Positions 24,377-34,091 of a DNA stretch of 64,000 nt are shown piece by piece. A model generated the notes under the pieces. That model made no database searches. It was not told the origin of the DNA and worked only from the letters and a program-made list of their open reading frames with translations. The stretch spans positions 2,418,001 through 2,482,000 of the forward strand of contig JAGTWJ010000008.1 of assembly GCA_020064725.1 (NCBI GenBank), read 5' to 3'. The stretch comes from Drechslerella dactyloides (lineage: Eukaryota; Ascomycota; Orbiliomycetes; Orbiliales; Orbiliaceae). The stretch's first letter is position 1; every line of letters starts with the position of its first letter. The translations under genes were made by a program, and so were the position numbers.

Positions 24377-25744
24377 TCAGACTTCGTCAGGACCCCTAGA
24401 TGCGGCACCCACCCCCCTTCCAACCCTGGTCCTCATCCTCCTCTTCGCGGTGCCAACACCTTCGTGCCCACCGGTCTGGTCCTCGCCCAGCCATGGCTTC
24501 ACGCTATCATCGCCAATACCGCTGGCGTCCATGATATAGTAAATTACAAGTCCGACCAAGATGAGGACGAATGACACCGGGTAAAGATAGTGCACCTTGT
24601 ATCCAAAGACCCTTATGCCAATGATCAGGCCCCAGAAGTTCGCCGTCAACAGAGAGATATTGAAAAACGCTGCAGACGACATCCGAAAAAGCACTGGCGT
24701 AATGGTGTAGAAGGTGAATAGAACCAAGTTGTAGCCGATGAGGTATCCGGCAACCTTTCCATTCCAAGTTGCCGTTGCAATGGAAGTTCTATCGAAGATT
24801 GCGGCTTGGACGCCATTTATGCACATTCCCCAGAATCCAAGCTGGCCGATGACGACATACAGCGGCTGCCTGGATACAAAAAATTCTTCTGTAACGTTGC
24901 TGAAGCCGTAAAATGTAGCGCCAAGAAGCATGAAGAGGTCACCTTTGAGGACATTGGCCGCGCTTTTGAAGTCACCTCCCTGGATTTTGTCGCTGGCAAT
25001 GAGAATGCCCATTCCACCGCAGCATACTAATATCCCAAGAGTCTGAGACCAATGGTACCGAACCTTGAGCAGGAAAAAGGATAGTATGACTACAACAACT
25101 ATTGCCCAAAAGTTGATCAATTCGGCTGAAAGGATAGTTGTATATCGGTAGGCGAGCACAACAAAGTAGTTGCCCTCGACGTCGAAAAAAGCGAGTATGA
25201 AATCTAAAGCGGTGCGAGATCATCATTGTTAGCCTATTTTGTAGCCTATAGATGAATTCGAGACCTGCTTAATGGAAGCCTTACATTTCCAGCCATCTTT
25301 CCACACAACCTTTAGCCAGCCCTTCAGCCCAATTTTGTATATCGTAAAGCCAGTATAGCAGATGTTGAGCAGGCTGTAGTTGATAAACGTCTGGAAAGCG
25401 GGAAAGCTGGTGCCAGAAAGGAAGAGCAATGTGGTAAAGGTGTTGGTGCTAGTGACGCAAAGAGCGAGAAATTGACTGAAATTGTCGTGGTAGGTTAGTT
25501 AGCTTGCCGCGTAGACGGATTTGACCATTGTGTACAGACTGACTTACCCAATTACCAGGGTGAGCCAAAACCTCTTGGACTTGTAGAAATCGAGGATTGA
25601 CTTCTTAGGCCTCGAGGACCCGTCGTCAGCCTCGACTGGAGCAACAATTGCTGGTGACGACTTGGAGTCAAGGTCAACATCTTGCCCACCAGAGCCAGGA
25701 ACAACTTGCGAAGCAGCCGATGTATTGGATTCGGGCCCAGTCAT
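24377..25744 (-). CDS. SLC35F1/F2/F6-type solute carrier (EamA/DMT superfamily), 3 exons
   Basis: Minus-strand model 25744-25548, 25475-25285, 25203-24377 gives 404 aa. The joins produce KRFWLTLVIGQFLALCVTST and KYFILAFFDVEGNYFVVLAY, both strong SLC35F consensus. Ten helices fill residues about 60-365, with NVTEEFFVSRQPLYVVIGQLG typical of the family. Donors are GTAAGT and GTAAGG; acceptors CAG and TAG. An upstream in-frame ATG at 25798 would add 18 residues. I prefer 25744 because the disordered acidic N-terminus then resembles homologues, but this is uncertain. Relatives are annotated as vacuolar, Golgi or plasma-membrane carriers; substrates are mostly unknown (thiamine or queuosine-type compounds for some animal members). 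The last 40 residues are Gly/Arg-rich. Confidence 0.92.
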
Positions 25745-26879
25745 TATTGCTCTATACCATAGGGATTCTGCCGAGTATGTGGACTGACGAAGCCTCAATC
25801 TATAGATTATAATTGCAATACCGTATTAAGTCTTTAAGTATTTTGTTTTTTTAGCCTTGGGACCAATAACAAGGTGAATCAAGTGATTCTGAGAATTTTG
25901 GCGACGACGGCGGAGATACCGTCGCCACTCACTGAATTTGCGCGCGCTGGAAGACCTAGCTGAGGAGGCTGTCGCGTCAGAGGCTGGGCTATGCGTTTAG
26001 AAGAGAGACTCTGTTAATTAAGGAAGGCGACAATCGTGTCTGACAGGAGAAGACAGTAAGTTCCAGGAAAAGAAAGAGGGGAAGCGGCAAGTTTTTATGG
26101 GAATGCAGGTGGACATCTCAGCTATCCCATTCTTAAATTTTCCAAGTGTGAAAGAATACGAATTTGGGCCATTCAGTTGCTGTTTGGGGGACAAACCTTG
26201 TTTCCCTCGAATAGAAACACAGATGTTGGTTGCAACACCGGAGCTCGGCCAAATTCGAACGACCTTTGGATGTGACACCCTGCCAGTCGATATCAAAAGT
26301 TGTCTTCGGAAGCTTCAGTAAGCTTCTAGTGCTACAAGCTTTCAAGCGCGCCGTTCCCTTTTCACCGCGCTTCTGCGGCAGCGCTGATCGAATATATTTT
26401 GTATCGGGGGCGGGCTGGTCTCGTAAACCAGATCGCACCGGGCCAGAACCAACGAAGTGCAGGCGCATGCCAAGACAGATCGAGGTAGACGCCAAGGCTC
26501 GCCGTTGAGTTTCTGCTGTCATGTTGCAGGCCACGATCGTAGCGCCTGGCGCTCTGGCTTCGAGACTAACACCGGACAAGTAAGCTGGATCGTTGCACTT
26601 TTGGTGTCAAGACAGATGCTAGATACATCATGATTGGGCCCGATGAACCTCTATAGGGGCGATTACCGAGGTTCCGTTTGACGAGTGCTCCGAGCAAAAA
26701 GGAAATTTTGTATTTTATAGAAGAGCCCGAAAGAATATTGTAACAAAAAAAAGTCTATTATACTACACGATGAGATGCCGCTGCAATGCTATACAGTCCA
26801 AGCCCAGGGATAAAGCCATGTATACAAGTTTAACACCCCGAACGATACAAACCATGCCAGTCGCTATCCGAGAGAAAAT
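25745..26879. other. Spacer between SLC35F and GH17 genes
   Basis: About 1.1 kb holding the SLC35F promoter and the glucanase 3' region. Overlapping short frames (26133-26579 minus, 26230-26508 plus) show no motifs. Confidence 0.5.
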
Positions 26880-28446
26880 TTACAAGAGGAAGAAGGCGGC
26901 GACGATAGCATTGATGGCGACCAACCCCATCGCGACTCCGGAAGAAACTGCAGAGTTCGAAACGCCGCCTGGGGCCCCCGTAGTTTGTGCAGGCTTGGCA
27001 GCGGCACCAGTGCCGGACGCTGGTGTGGATTCGACTACGTATGTGCTAGCAGTATTCGAAGGTCCTGAGGCTGAAGGTGAATAGTTAGATTTCGACGTTC
27101 CGGAAGGTTTCGATCTGTTGGATGAATCGGCGGTCGGTGTGGAAGGGGGGGCGGAGGTGGAGAGGGAAGAGATGGACGATCCGGGATTGGGACGGGAAGA
27201 GGCTGAGTGGGAAATATACCCAGGATTAGATCCGAGGATGGAGATGGGATGCAAAGGGGAGGAGGGGTTTTGTAAGGAATGGGGTGATCCAAATTAGATG
27301 AGAAGCACTTACCATCTTTACCATCTTTACCAGGAGAGTTAGGACCGCTAGTGGAGGAAGGTTTTCCGCTGGAGGCAGCGCTCGAGCTAGACGGGGTGGA
27401 ATTGGCCACCGGGCTTGGGACGGGCTTTGCATTCTTGCAGGTCAGATCGTAGTAAGGCTTCAAGTTGGCATCGACAACACCAAACTCGGTCTCTGGTGCG
27501 TTGGGGTCAGCATCACGGAGCATGTACCACCAGGTCTTGTAATTGCCAAAGAGAGCGCAGCCAATTTCATTCCAGTAGGTCTGTGCGTCTTCTCTGTTGG
27601 CTTTGGCAAGGTTCATGTCTTTTCCTTGAACTGGCCAGCCGGTCTCAGTGATCCAGACCTCCTTGCCGGTCGCCTGTGCAGTGACATTGTATGCATCCCA
27701 GAAGAGCTTGGGAGCATCCTTGATCGAGTTGGCCATGGTGCTTTGGAAGTAGGGGTAGGCGTCGGAACCGACCCAGTCTACCGCATCAATGACAGCTTGG
27801 TTGGTGCCGTTAACCCATGCGGTCCAGGTGTCGACATGACCAATTGGGACCGACTTCAATGGTGTGCCGGAGAGAGCCTTTCGAGTCTGTTGGATATATT
27901 TGGCAATCTCCGCTGGCTGTGCGCCAATGCCGGACTTGTTCTCAATCCCCATAACAGAGTTTCGGTAGAGATCCTCCGAACCAACGGACAGCCCAACGAC
28001 GAGATCGGTGAACTTGGTGCCGAACTTGTCGATAGCTTTGACGAGAGCGTTGATTTCGTTTGTAACGATATCCTGACCGGCAGAGCACCAAATACCCAGA
28101 AGAAGGGTCGTCTTCGTATCGATGGCGGCCTGGAAAGCGCTGATTGGGTCATCTTTGCTGGGTCCTTGCTATATTGCAGGAAAGCCAGCAGTTAGCATTG
28201 CTATCCGGACTGTTAGACAGATAGTTGAAGACGACTTACAATGTTCGTGTAGAGTCTGGCGCTGTTGAACTTGCCATTAGTGCCTGCGAGTTTGCGGGCG
28301 ATCTCGAATTCCTCCTTGAAGTCGGCATAGACCTTTACGGCGCCGAAATTGGCCTTGGTGGCGCCATAGTTGAAGCCAATGTAGTTTTCAGCGTTCACAG
28401 ACGCGGCTGCTGCAAGAACAGCCAAAACCGTGCTCTTGCCCACCAT
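26880..28446 (-). CDS. eglC: GPI-anchored glucan endo-1,3-beta-glucosidase, GH17 (EglC type), 3 exons
   Basis: Cell-wall beta-1,3-glucan-acting enzyme of GH17. Minus-strand model 28446-28240, 28168-27313, 27202-26880 gives 461 aa. Signal peptide MVGKSTVLAVLAAAASVNA, then the GH17 opening ENYIGFNYGATKANFGAVK. The probable acid/base Glu is in VGSEDLYR (about E134) and the nucleophile in VWITETGWP (about E244). The catalytic barrel ends near residue 325 (YYDLTCKNAK). A Ser/Thr/Pro-rich linker follows, then a hydrophobic C-terminus (VAMGLVAINAIVAAFFLL) that fits a GPI-attachment signal. Intron 2 falls in the linker, at a run of three GATGGTAA(A/G) copies that offers alternative in-frame donors. 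The coding-strand leader upstream is C/T-rich. Such enzymes remodel wall glucan during growth or conidiation; that role is inferred from the family. Confidence 0.95.
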
Positions 28447-31400
28447 CTTGTCTGGGATACTAAATCAAGGCGGTCTCAAGCTCTGAATAGGTGCAGCGAT
28501 AATATTGGACGGCGTCGACGTGCAAGAAAGACCGAGGAAGACGGTAACAGGAGCAAGAAGAGTCGAGTAAGGAGTGCTAGGCCAGCTATAGTGGAAAGTC
28601 TTTGATTCTTTTGCAAGCTGCTTGGTTATGGAATATGAAAGAGTGGTAACAAAGGAGTGTGCAGAAGATGATTACAATTATAAGAAAGAGCGAAAGAACA
28701 AGAAAGATGTTGCCAATGCCGCGGAAGGAACGAGAGTCGACGGTTGGAGGTTTTGAAGTTGGAGATGGAACGGAGAAGGGGTAAGAAAGAAGGGGAAGCC
28801 GCCGCCGCCAAAACGGCAACGGCCAACCCGCGCAAATTAAACAGAAGAAGCAAAACCACGCCATTCTGCCGGCTTCACTCAAACACCGCCACGACCACGC
28901 CAGCAGAGGGGAAAGGGGACCGAGACTCGGCGCGAGGTCCTGGCCCGCTCATTCGCCCGAAGCTGTAACTCGATGCTGCCGCTCTTGCCCGAATCAGCCG
29001 CAAGGGGAAGCCTTCACAATCTCGGGTGATCATTGCCTCTACATCGCTCGCGTCGAAGCGTCTTGGACGGCCCCGTCTACCGCCCAAGTTGAAGCTCGCG
29101 CTCGATCAAGTCTCAACGCCGTCTCCTCGACGGTTCGTCGCTCGCGCTCGAGTCGACTAAACACACGATCGGGGCCCAGGCGATACGCAGGGACGTCGTC
29201 AGGTCGACGGCGGCTGCGCACACAACGGTCATTCGGAACGAGACACTTCTCCAAGCCTGGGGTCCCCTATTGTGCATCTGGCCGCTAGATCCAGGAGGCC
29301 AACCCGGCGCATGGCAGCAGAGCAACTTGGCACGGCATACTCGAGAGGAATGGTAGTTAGCCCGGTTCAGCCTCGAACGTCAAATTTCGACCATTCGGTT
29401 GGATATTAGCCCATCGTGCCGGTATCACAGTACGTATATAACGTTATTACCGGGAGGCTAGTTTAAGCTGGACCAGTGAGAGGAGGTCCTCTTAGTCTTG
29501 AATCCCCATCTGAGAAGATGTAAGGTCCTGGCGGCCAATCCGCCAGGCTTGCGCGAAAGCTTGACCAGAGATCTTCCCAGTCACTCGAGTTCCTGCGTGA
29601 GACGCGACCCTTATAACAGAATCGAACAGACAGAACGATGCACCTTCATCCTAGAGAAGAAAGAAATGGATCTCATAGGCCGCTCATTCCATTCTCCGGC
29701 TGACTGACGTCGCCGGGACAGGTATATTGACATTCTAATATATAAAGATCGCAAGATTAGCGAAGGTAACCGTCGAGGAAGGCTCCGGTTAGCGACGAGC
29801 CGAAATTAACGTCCAGTCAAAATTTCAGGGCCGTCTATCCCGTCCGTTGTCTGTCGACCTTACATACCCTTCACGAATCTTGGCTACCTACCTTAAGTAC
29901 AGTACTCTCTAGAGCGGCGGCATCCCAACGACAAATTAGTCCAAAGGGCAACTGTCTGACAACTAGAATTTGCAATTTGTCAAAGAGAACGGACTTCACC
30001 GTGCACCTCTGAGGGTGAACTCCGAAGGAAATTACCCCCGTGTGTTTTTTACATGTCAGCTTGTCTCGTAAATTAACCTACGACAGCAAAGTATTTCAAA
30101 ACTGGAGAAAGCTTGTGAACAATGGCATTCATTCTTCACATTGGCAATGAGAGAGATCATCCAAATTGTCTTGAGTATTGCAAGAGTGGCTCCTCGTACA
30201 TATCTCAGGATATAGTCCTGAGACTACTCAGGATACAACCTGCTTGCTGGAGATTCAGGAACAAACGGGCTTGAGGAATACCGTATACCCTGCAACTGTG
30301 ATCATTTCCAGTCTCCCAAATAGCCAAGGCCGTCTGAGGACTTAAACTCATGGTCAATGCATCGGCGTACAACCCACTATCGCAACTATAACGAATCAAA
30401 GCCGCTGTCTGGCTGCGCCCGCCCGACATCGCGATTCTATGCGATTCTACAGGATTTGATTCGGACAGGCTGCAACGGCTTTCGGGCTCAGTGCATTTAT
30501 GCACGTGGACTTTCATAGATAACCGGGCTCTTCAAACTACTCGCCTGTGTCTGAGAGACGAGGTAATTTTCACTTTCTGATATGCGAGATTCCTAGCTCG
30601 TCACCCCAAAGGCAATCACGCCGGCCTGCAGACCCCGCAGACAGTCTACGTATCGATAGAACTCATTACTCAATCTCTCTCATCCTACGTTTCGAGAAGC
30701 CTTGCAGCTGCACTCCGTTCCTGGCCGACACGAATGACCTCCTTTTTTGAGCCGGCAGCATTGCGCTTGGTGGCGTTTTCCTTGTGGTCCAATTCGTCAG
30801 ACCGTCGACATCGACTGGGTCCTGCCCACGTTACACCCCTGTTCGGACAAACAGCAAACAGCGCCGGCGGGGCAGAGCCATGTGCTAGACGGAGAACACC
30901 ACTTACTTGTACACTGCCTGAAAGTCTCGTACAGACAGACATTCACACTCTGGCGTGCATTTATTCCCGTCGCCCACACCTCAAATTCCGTGCGGGTTGT
31001 CAGGAAGTTAATGTTTGCTCTGTCATGTCGCCCACATGGCATAATATCATCCTTCTAGCCTGTCCCTGGAAGCGAATTGCCGGCTTTCCAGAATGATTTC
31101 GCGGGCTCGCTCTGATTCTGCCATATGGTCCTCGCCTTTTTCAGGTCCCTCCTTCGCTTGCAACCCCGGCCTGGTCAGAGCAAACAGCTTGATGCATGCT
31201 GCGAGCGGGCCAGCTCGCATGGCATCTGGGTAGAGCAAACTCCGACACAACCTGAGTCGGTGTTAGCAATCGCAGTTGTCGTGGGAATATATATATGTGA
31301 TGGACTGCGCTTCCCTCTCTCCAGAGTCCCTTTTTATCGCCTTCTCGAAATTTTCGACCTCGCCGCCCCTTTGTCGTTCCCTACGATCCTCTCCTCCTCC

Positions 31401-31623
31401 CTCACGCCCTTCCCCTTCCTCTAAATGCCGCTCGGAGGACATCGACTTTGCGAAATCTTGATGTTATGATGCCTCGCGACTGTACCGGTCTGATTTGTAG
31501 CGCGTAGAGAACTTGAAGGGGGCAGTATATAAGAAGGGGTATAACGACAACAATGCAGCGGTTCTCCGAAGGAATTGTATGGCCCCTTTGCTCCCATATT
31601 GCCATCATGTTCGACATTTTTTT
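28447..31623. other. 3.2 kb divergent intergenic region
   Basis: Lies between the divergent GH17 and rhodopsin C genes. The first 450 bp are A/G-rich on this strand, so C/T-rich on the GH17 coding strand, fitting its 5' leader. Short frames (30205-30516 minus, 30734-31096 plus, 31125-31424 plus) overlap in opposite strands and lack motifs. A TATA box for rhodopsin C lies at 31526. Confidence 0.5.
31526..31533 (+). promoter_or_regulatory. TATA box of rhodopsin-like gene C
   Basis: TATATAAG lies 173 nt ahead of the ATG at 31699 and 98 nt ahead of an alternative upstream ATG at 31624. Confidence 0.5.
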
Positions 31624-31698
31624 ATGTGTCTCGTTAAAGACTACGTGAGTAGAGATCAGCTAACGTCGGATCCTCGGGAATAGGCTCTAGAATGGTCT

Positions 31699-33210
31699 AT
31701 GATAGTCGTTACTCTTCTCCTGGTGCTTCTTCGGCTCTACCATAGATTTCGGTACGAACGACTAGCCCTCTTTGAAGATGGCTTTGTCGTCGTAGCATGG
31801 CTCTGTTTCTTTAGCCAAGCTGTAATGACTACAGAACTGTATCGAATGGGACTTTTCAGCAACAAATATGAGACGCTGGTGGCTACTTTCAATGGTAACA
31901 TCACTGATGTCAAGACACTCAAGGTTAGTCATCTAGCCGAAGATAGCCCTGAAGTTATTGACTTAAGGTCTGTCCCGATCGCTAACTCACTCTTACGGGC
32001 AGATTTGGTACGCCGAAAATGGAACCTACCACTTCAACATGTATGCGGCCAAAGCGGCACTGCTGTGCTTCTACGCAAGATTCGTTCCGAAATCGATGAC
32101 AAAAACGCGGATATATATGTGGATCACAGTGGCGACAGTGACAACTGGGTTTTTGGTGGGCGCGATACTCGATCTATTCCACTGTCTGCCTCTATCGAGA
32201 AATTGGTAAGACCGCAATCCGTGACAGTCCGTCCTCGGTCCATAATCCCTTGTGAAAGTGTATTTCCACAATATATCAGTTTACCTCGAGCGTATATCGA
32301 TACATTTTGCATTGAGTCTCATGTTGATATATTCTCGTGGTGCATATGTAGGAACCCCAATGGAAACTGCTCATCAGGTTGGGCAGATATCATTCCTCCG
32401 ATTGTCTCTTATATTTTTCATCTCCTGACGGACGGCATGGTATACACTGTACCATTATTTGTCATTCGCATTCTTCCCGTCACTGATTCCGGGAGGCTCG
32501 GAGCATGGTTCACTTTTGCACTAGGCTTTCTCTGTGTTTGCTTTGCGGTCGCCGTCATAGCTATTAGCTACCTTTCTACTTCAATTACCACCTATCTGAT
32601 TGTCTCGGTCTTCGAACAAGCATCATGCATCTGCGTCGCCTGCGCGCCTGCGTTCAGAACCCTCATCATTAGCCACGATCTGAGACGTTGGAAAGACAGA
32701 ATCAGCTGCCATCGGGAGAAAAGACGGGATAGCGACAGTGACGCCGGAACAGCCGCCGGCTCTATAGATGAAGACGGAGAAGCTGGAACAAGACCAAGTT
32801 CTGATGCCACGCTCGTTTACCTTGATCAGGCGGGCTTTCACCAGCACAACCACGAAGGGATCGCAAGATGCTACCGGACCGACTCCAAACGCATGGATTC
32901 GGCGATTCTGTACGATGACATATTTCATTCTCCGAGGTTGGGTCGTAGCCCCATCAGCATCATGCCGGTTGAGTCATACACTGGACATTCGCCTGACCCG
33001 GAATACCAAACAAGCAGTCCGAGCTCACCAGGTTATACCGTCTCTATCGCTTCTATCGCAGACTTCTACGACTTGGAGAGGCAGCTACAGCTCGATGATG
33101 AGCGACGACAGGCAAAAAACTGCAGTCCCGTGTTAGAAAGACGAAGTAGTGAAGTTCAATCGACCTTGTCGTCTGAGACAACAGTCGACGACTCGGACAG
33201 AGGACGATGA
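31699..33210 (+). CDS. Rhodopsin-domain (Pth11-like) membrane protein C, 3 or 4 exons
   Basis: Model 31699-31923, 32003-32205, 32352-33210 gives 428 aa. Splicing turns a meaningless middle section into the family core IWYAENGTYHFNMYAAKAAL and GFLVGAILDLFHCLPLSRNW. The introns are 79 and 146 nt, and their sum is a multiple of three, so the unspliced DNA stays open for 503 codons and would mislead a simple caller. Helices cover about residues 1-310. The tail is polar with SSPSSPGYTVSIASIADFYD. The N-terminus may be longer: MCLVKDY from 31624 joined by a 39-nt intron (GTGAGT..TAG, 31645-31683) would prepend ALEWS in frame, but 39 nt is very short for a fungal intron. No CFEM domain. Candidate sensor, function unknown. 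Confidence 0.85.
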   Translation: MIVVTLLLVLLRLYHRFRYERLALFEDGFVVVAWLCFFSQAVMTTELYRMGLFSNKYETLVATFNGNITDVKTLKVSHLAEDSPEVIDLRSVPIANSLLRADLVRRKWNLPLQHVCGQSGTAVLLRKIRSEIDDKNADIYVDHSGDSDNWVFGGRDTRSIPLSASIEKLVRPQSVTVRPRSIIPCESVFPQYISLPRAYIDTFCIESHVDIFSWCICRNPNGNCSSGWADIIPPIVSYIFHLLTDGMVYTVPLFVIRILPVTDSGRLGAWFTFALGFLCVCFAVAVIAISYLSTSITTYLIVSVFEQASCICVACAPAFRTLIISHDLRRWKDRISCHREKRRDSDSDAGTAAGSIDEDGEAGTRPSSDATLVYLDQAGFHQHNHEGIARCYRTDSKRMDSAILYDDIFHSPRLGRSPISIMPVESYTGHSPDPEYQTSSPSSPGYTVSIASIADFYDLERQLQLDDERRQAKNCSPVLERRSSEVQSTLSSETTVDDSDRGR

Positions 33211-34091
33211 CATAGTACAGGGACTTTACATACACGCACATGAACGATCGCTCCGCCAACCGGCCGTTTTTATACCTGTAATCTCCTTCGGAGACCCCAA
33301 TATATAACCGCGCAGCGGGCAGTCGACAGCCATATCACACCAATAAGCGCGAACCAATTGGTTCCCAGGACTGTCACGCCGCTTACATACTTTACGATTC
33401 TGGCGTAGCAAAGCTCTCACCGGAAAAGTTCAATGTCTATCGATGCAATATCGAGCTGGCTAGGAGGCTCCATGCTGTTGTATAGCATGCTGCCATGACA
33501 TTGCTTTGCCAGAGTGCGCTGGACCTGCTGGCATTTTCTTACTTAAGATTCCCGCAATATACCCAATACTGTTCTTTTCTTGATTTCATTTAATGACACA
33601 TTATTTTCTTTACCATATTTCGTGTAAGAGCCTGTGCAAGGCACTAGGCCTACGGCGCTATGGAGGGATGGCGGCATACTGTCATAGAATACTTGGTTCC
33701 TTGAGTATTGTATTTGGTTGTTCCATACAGTTCCAGTGAGCTATGGAACATCTCTCATCTGAGTGTATTTTTCTTTCAGATTCTCACCTCAGCTGCAAGC
33801 TCCCAGCTTTGTACCATGTTGGTAATTTTTAGTTCTAGGATAGCAGCACGCTCAACGCGCAACGCTGTTGCCTCTGTTACCAGTAGATATACAATTTCCT
33901 TCACCCAACTCCTGTCCTCTTCTCCCAACCATCACCCCACCGTTCTTCCTTCCATCTTCATACCGCTTCCGAATTCATCCTAAATCTACTCACTACCGCG
34001 TCCACGCTCAAGAGCCTTGCTACCATCGCATTCTCTCAGCCCATATGACACATCTCCCTTGCGAAGGTTTATCTGCATTTCGGTCTACATC
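33211..34091. other. Spacer upstream of the P-loop ATPase gene
   Basis: About 880 bp. C/T-rich toward its right end (33890-33990), as expected for a promoter and leader. Short frames at 33708-33983 and 33868-34233 are read here as leader sequence. Confidence 0.5.

Noticed and set aside
26770..27084. 104-codon plus-strand frame over the GH17 3' end
   Set aside because: Antisense to the Ser/Thr/Pro-rich linker and GPI signal of the glucanase.
27626..28195. 189-codon plus-strand frame antisense to the GH17 gene
   Set aside because: It overlaps the catalytic exon of a clear GH17 enzyme and has no motif.
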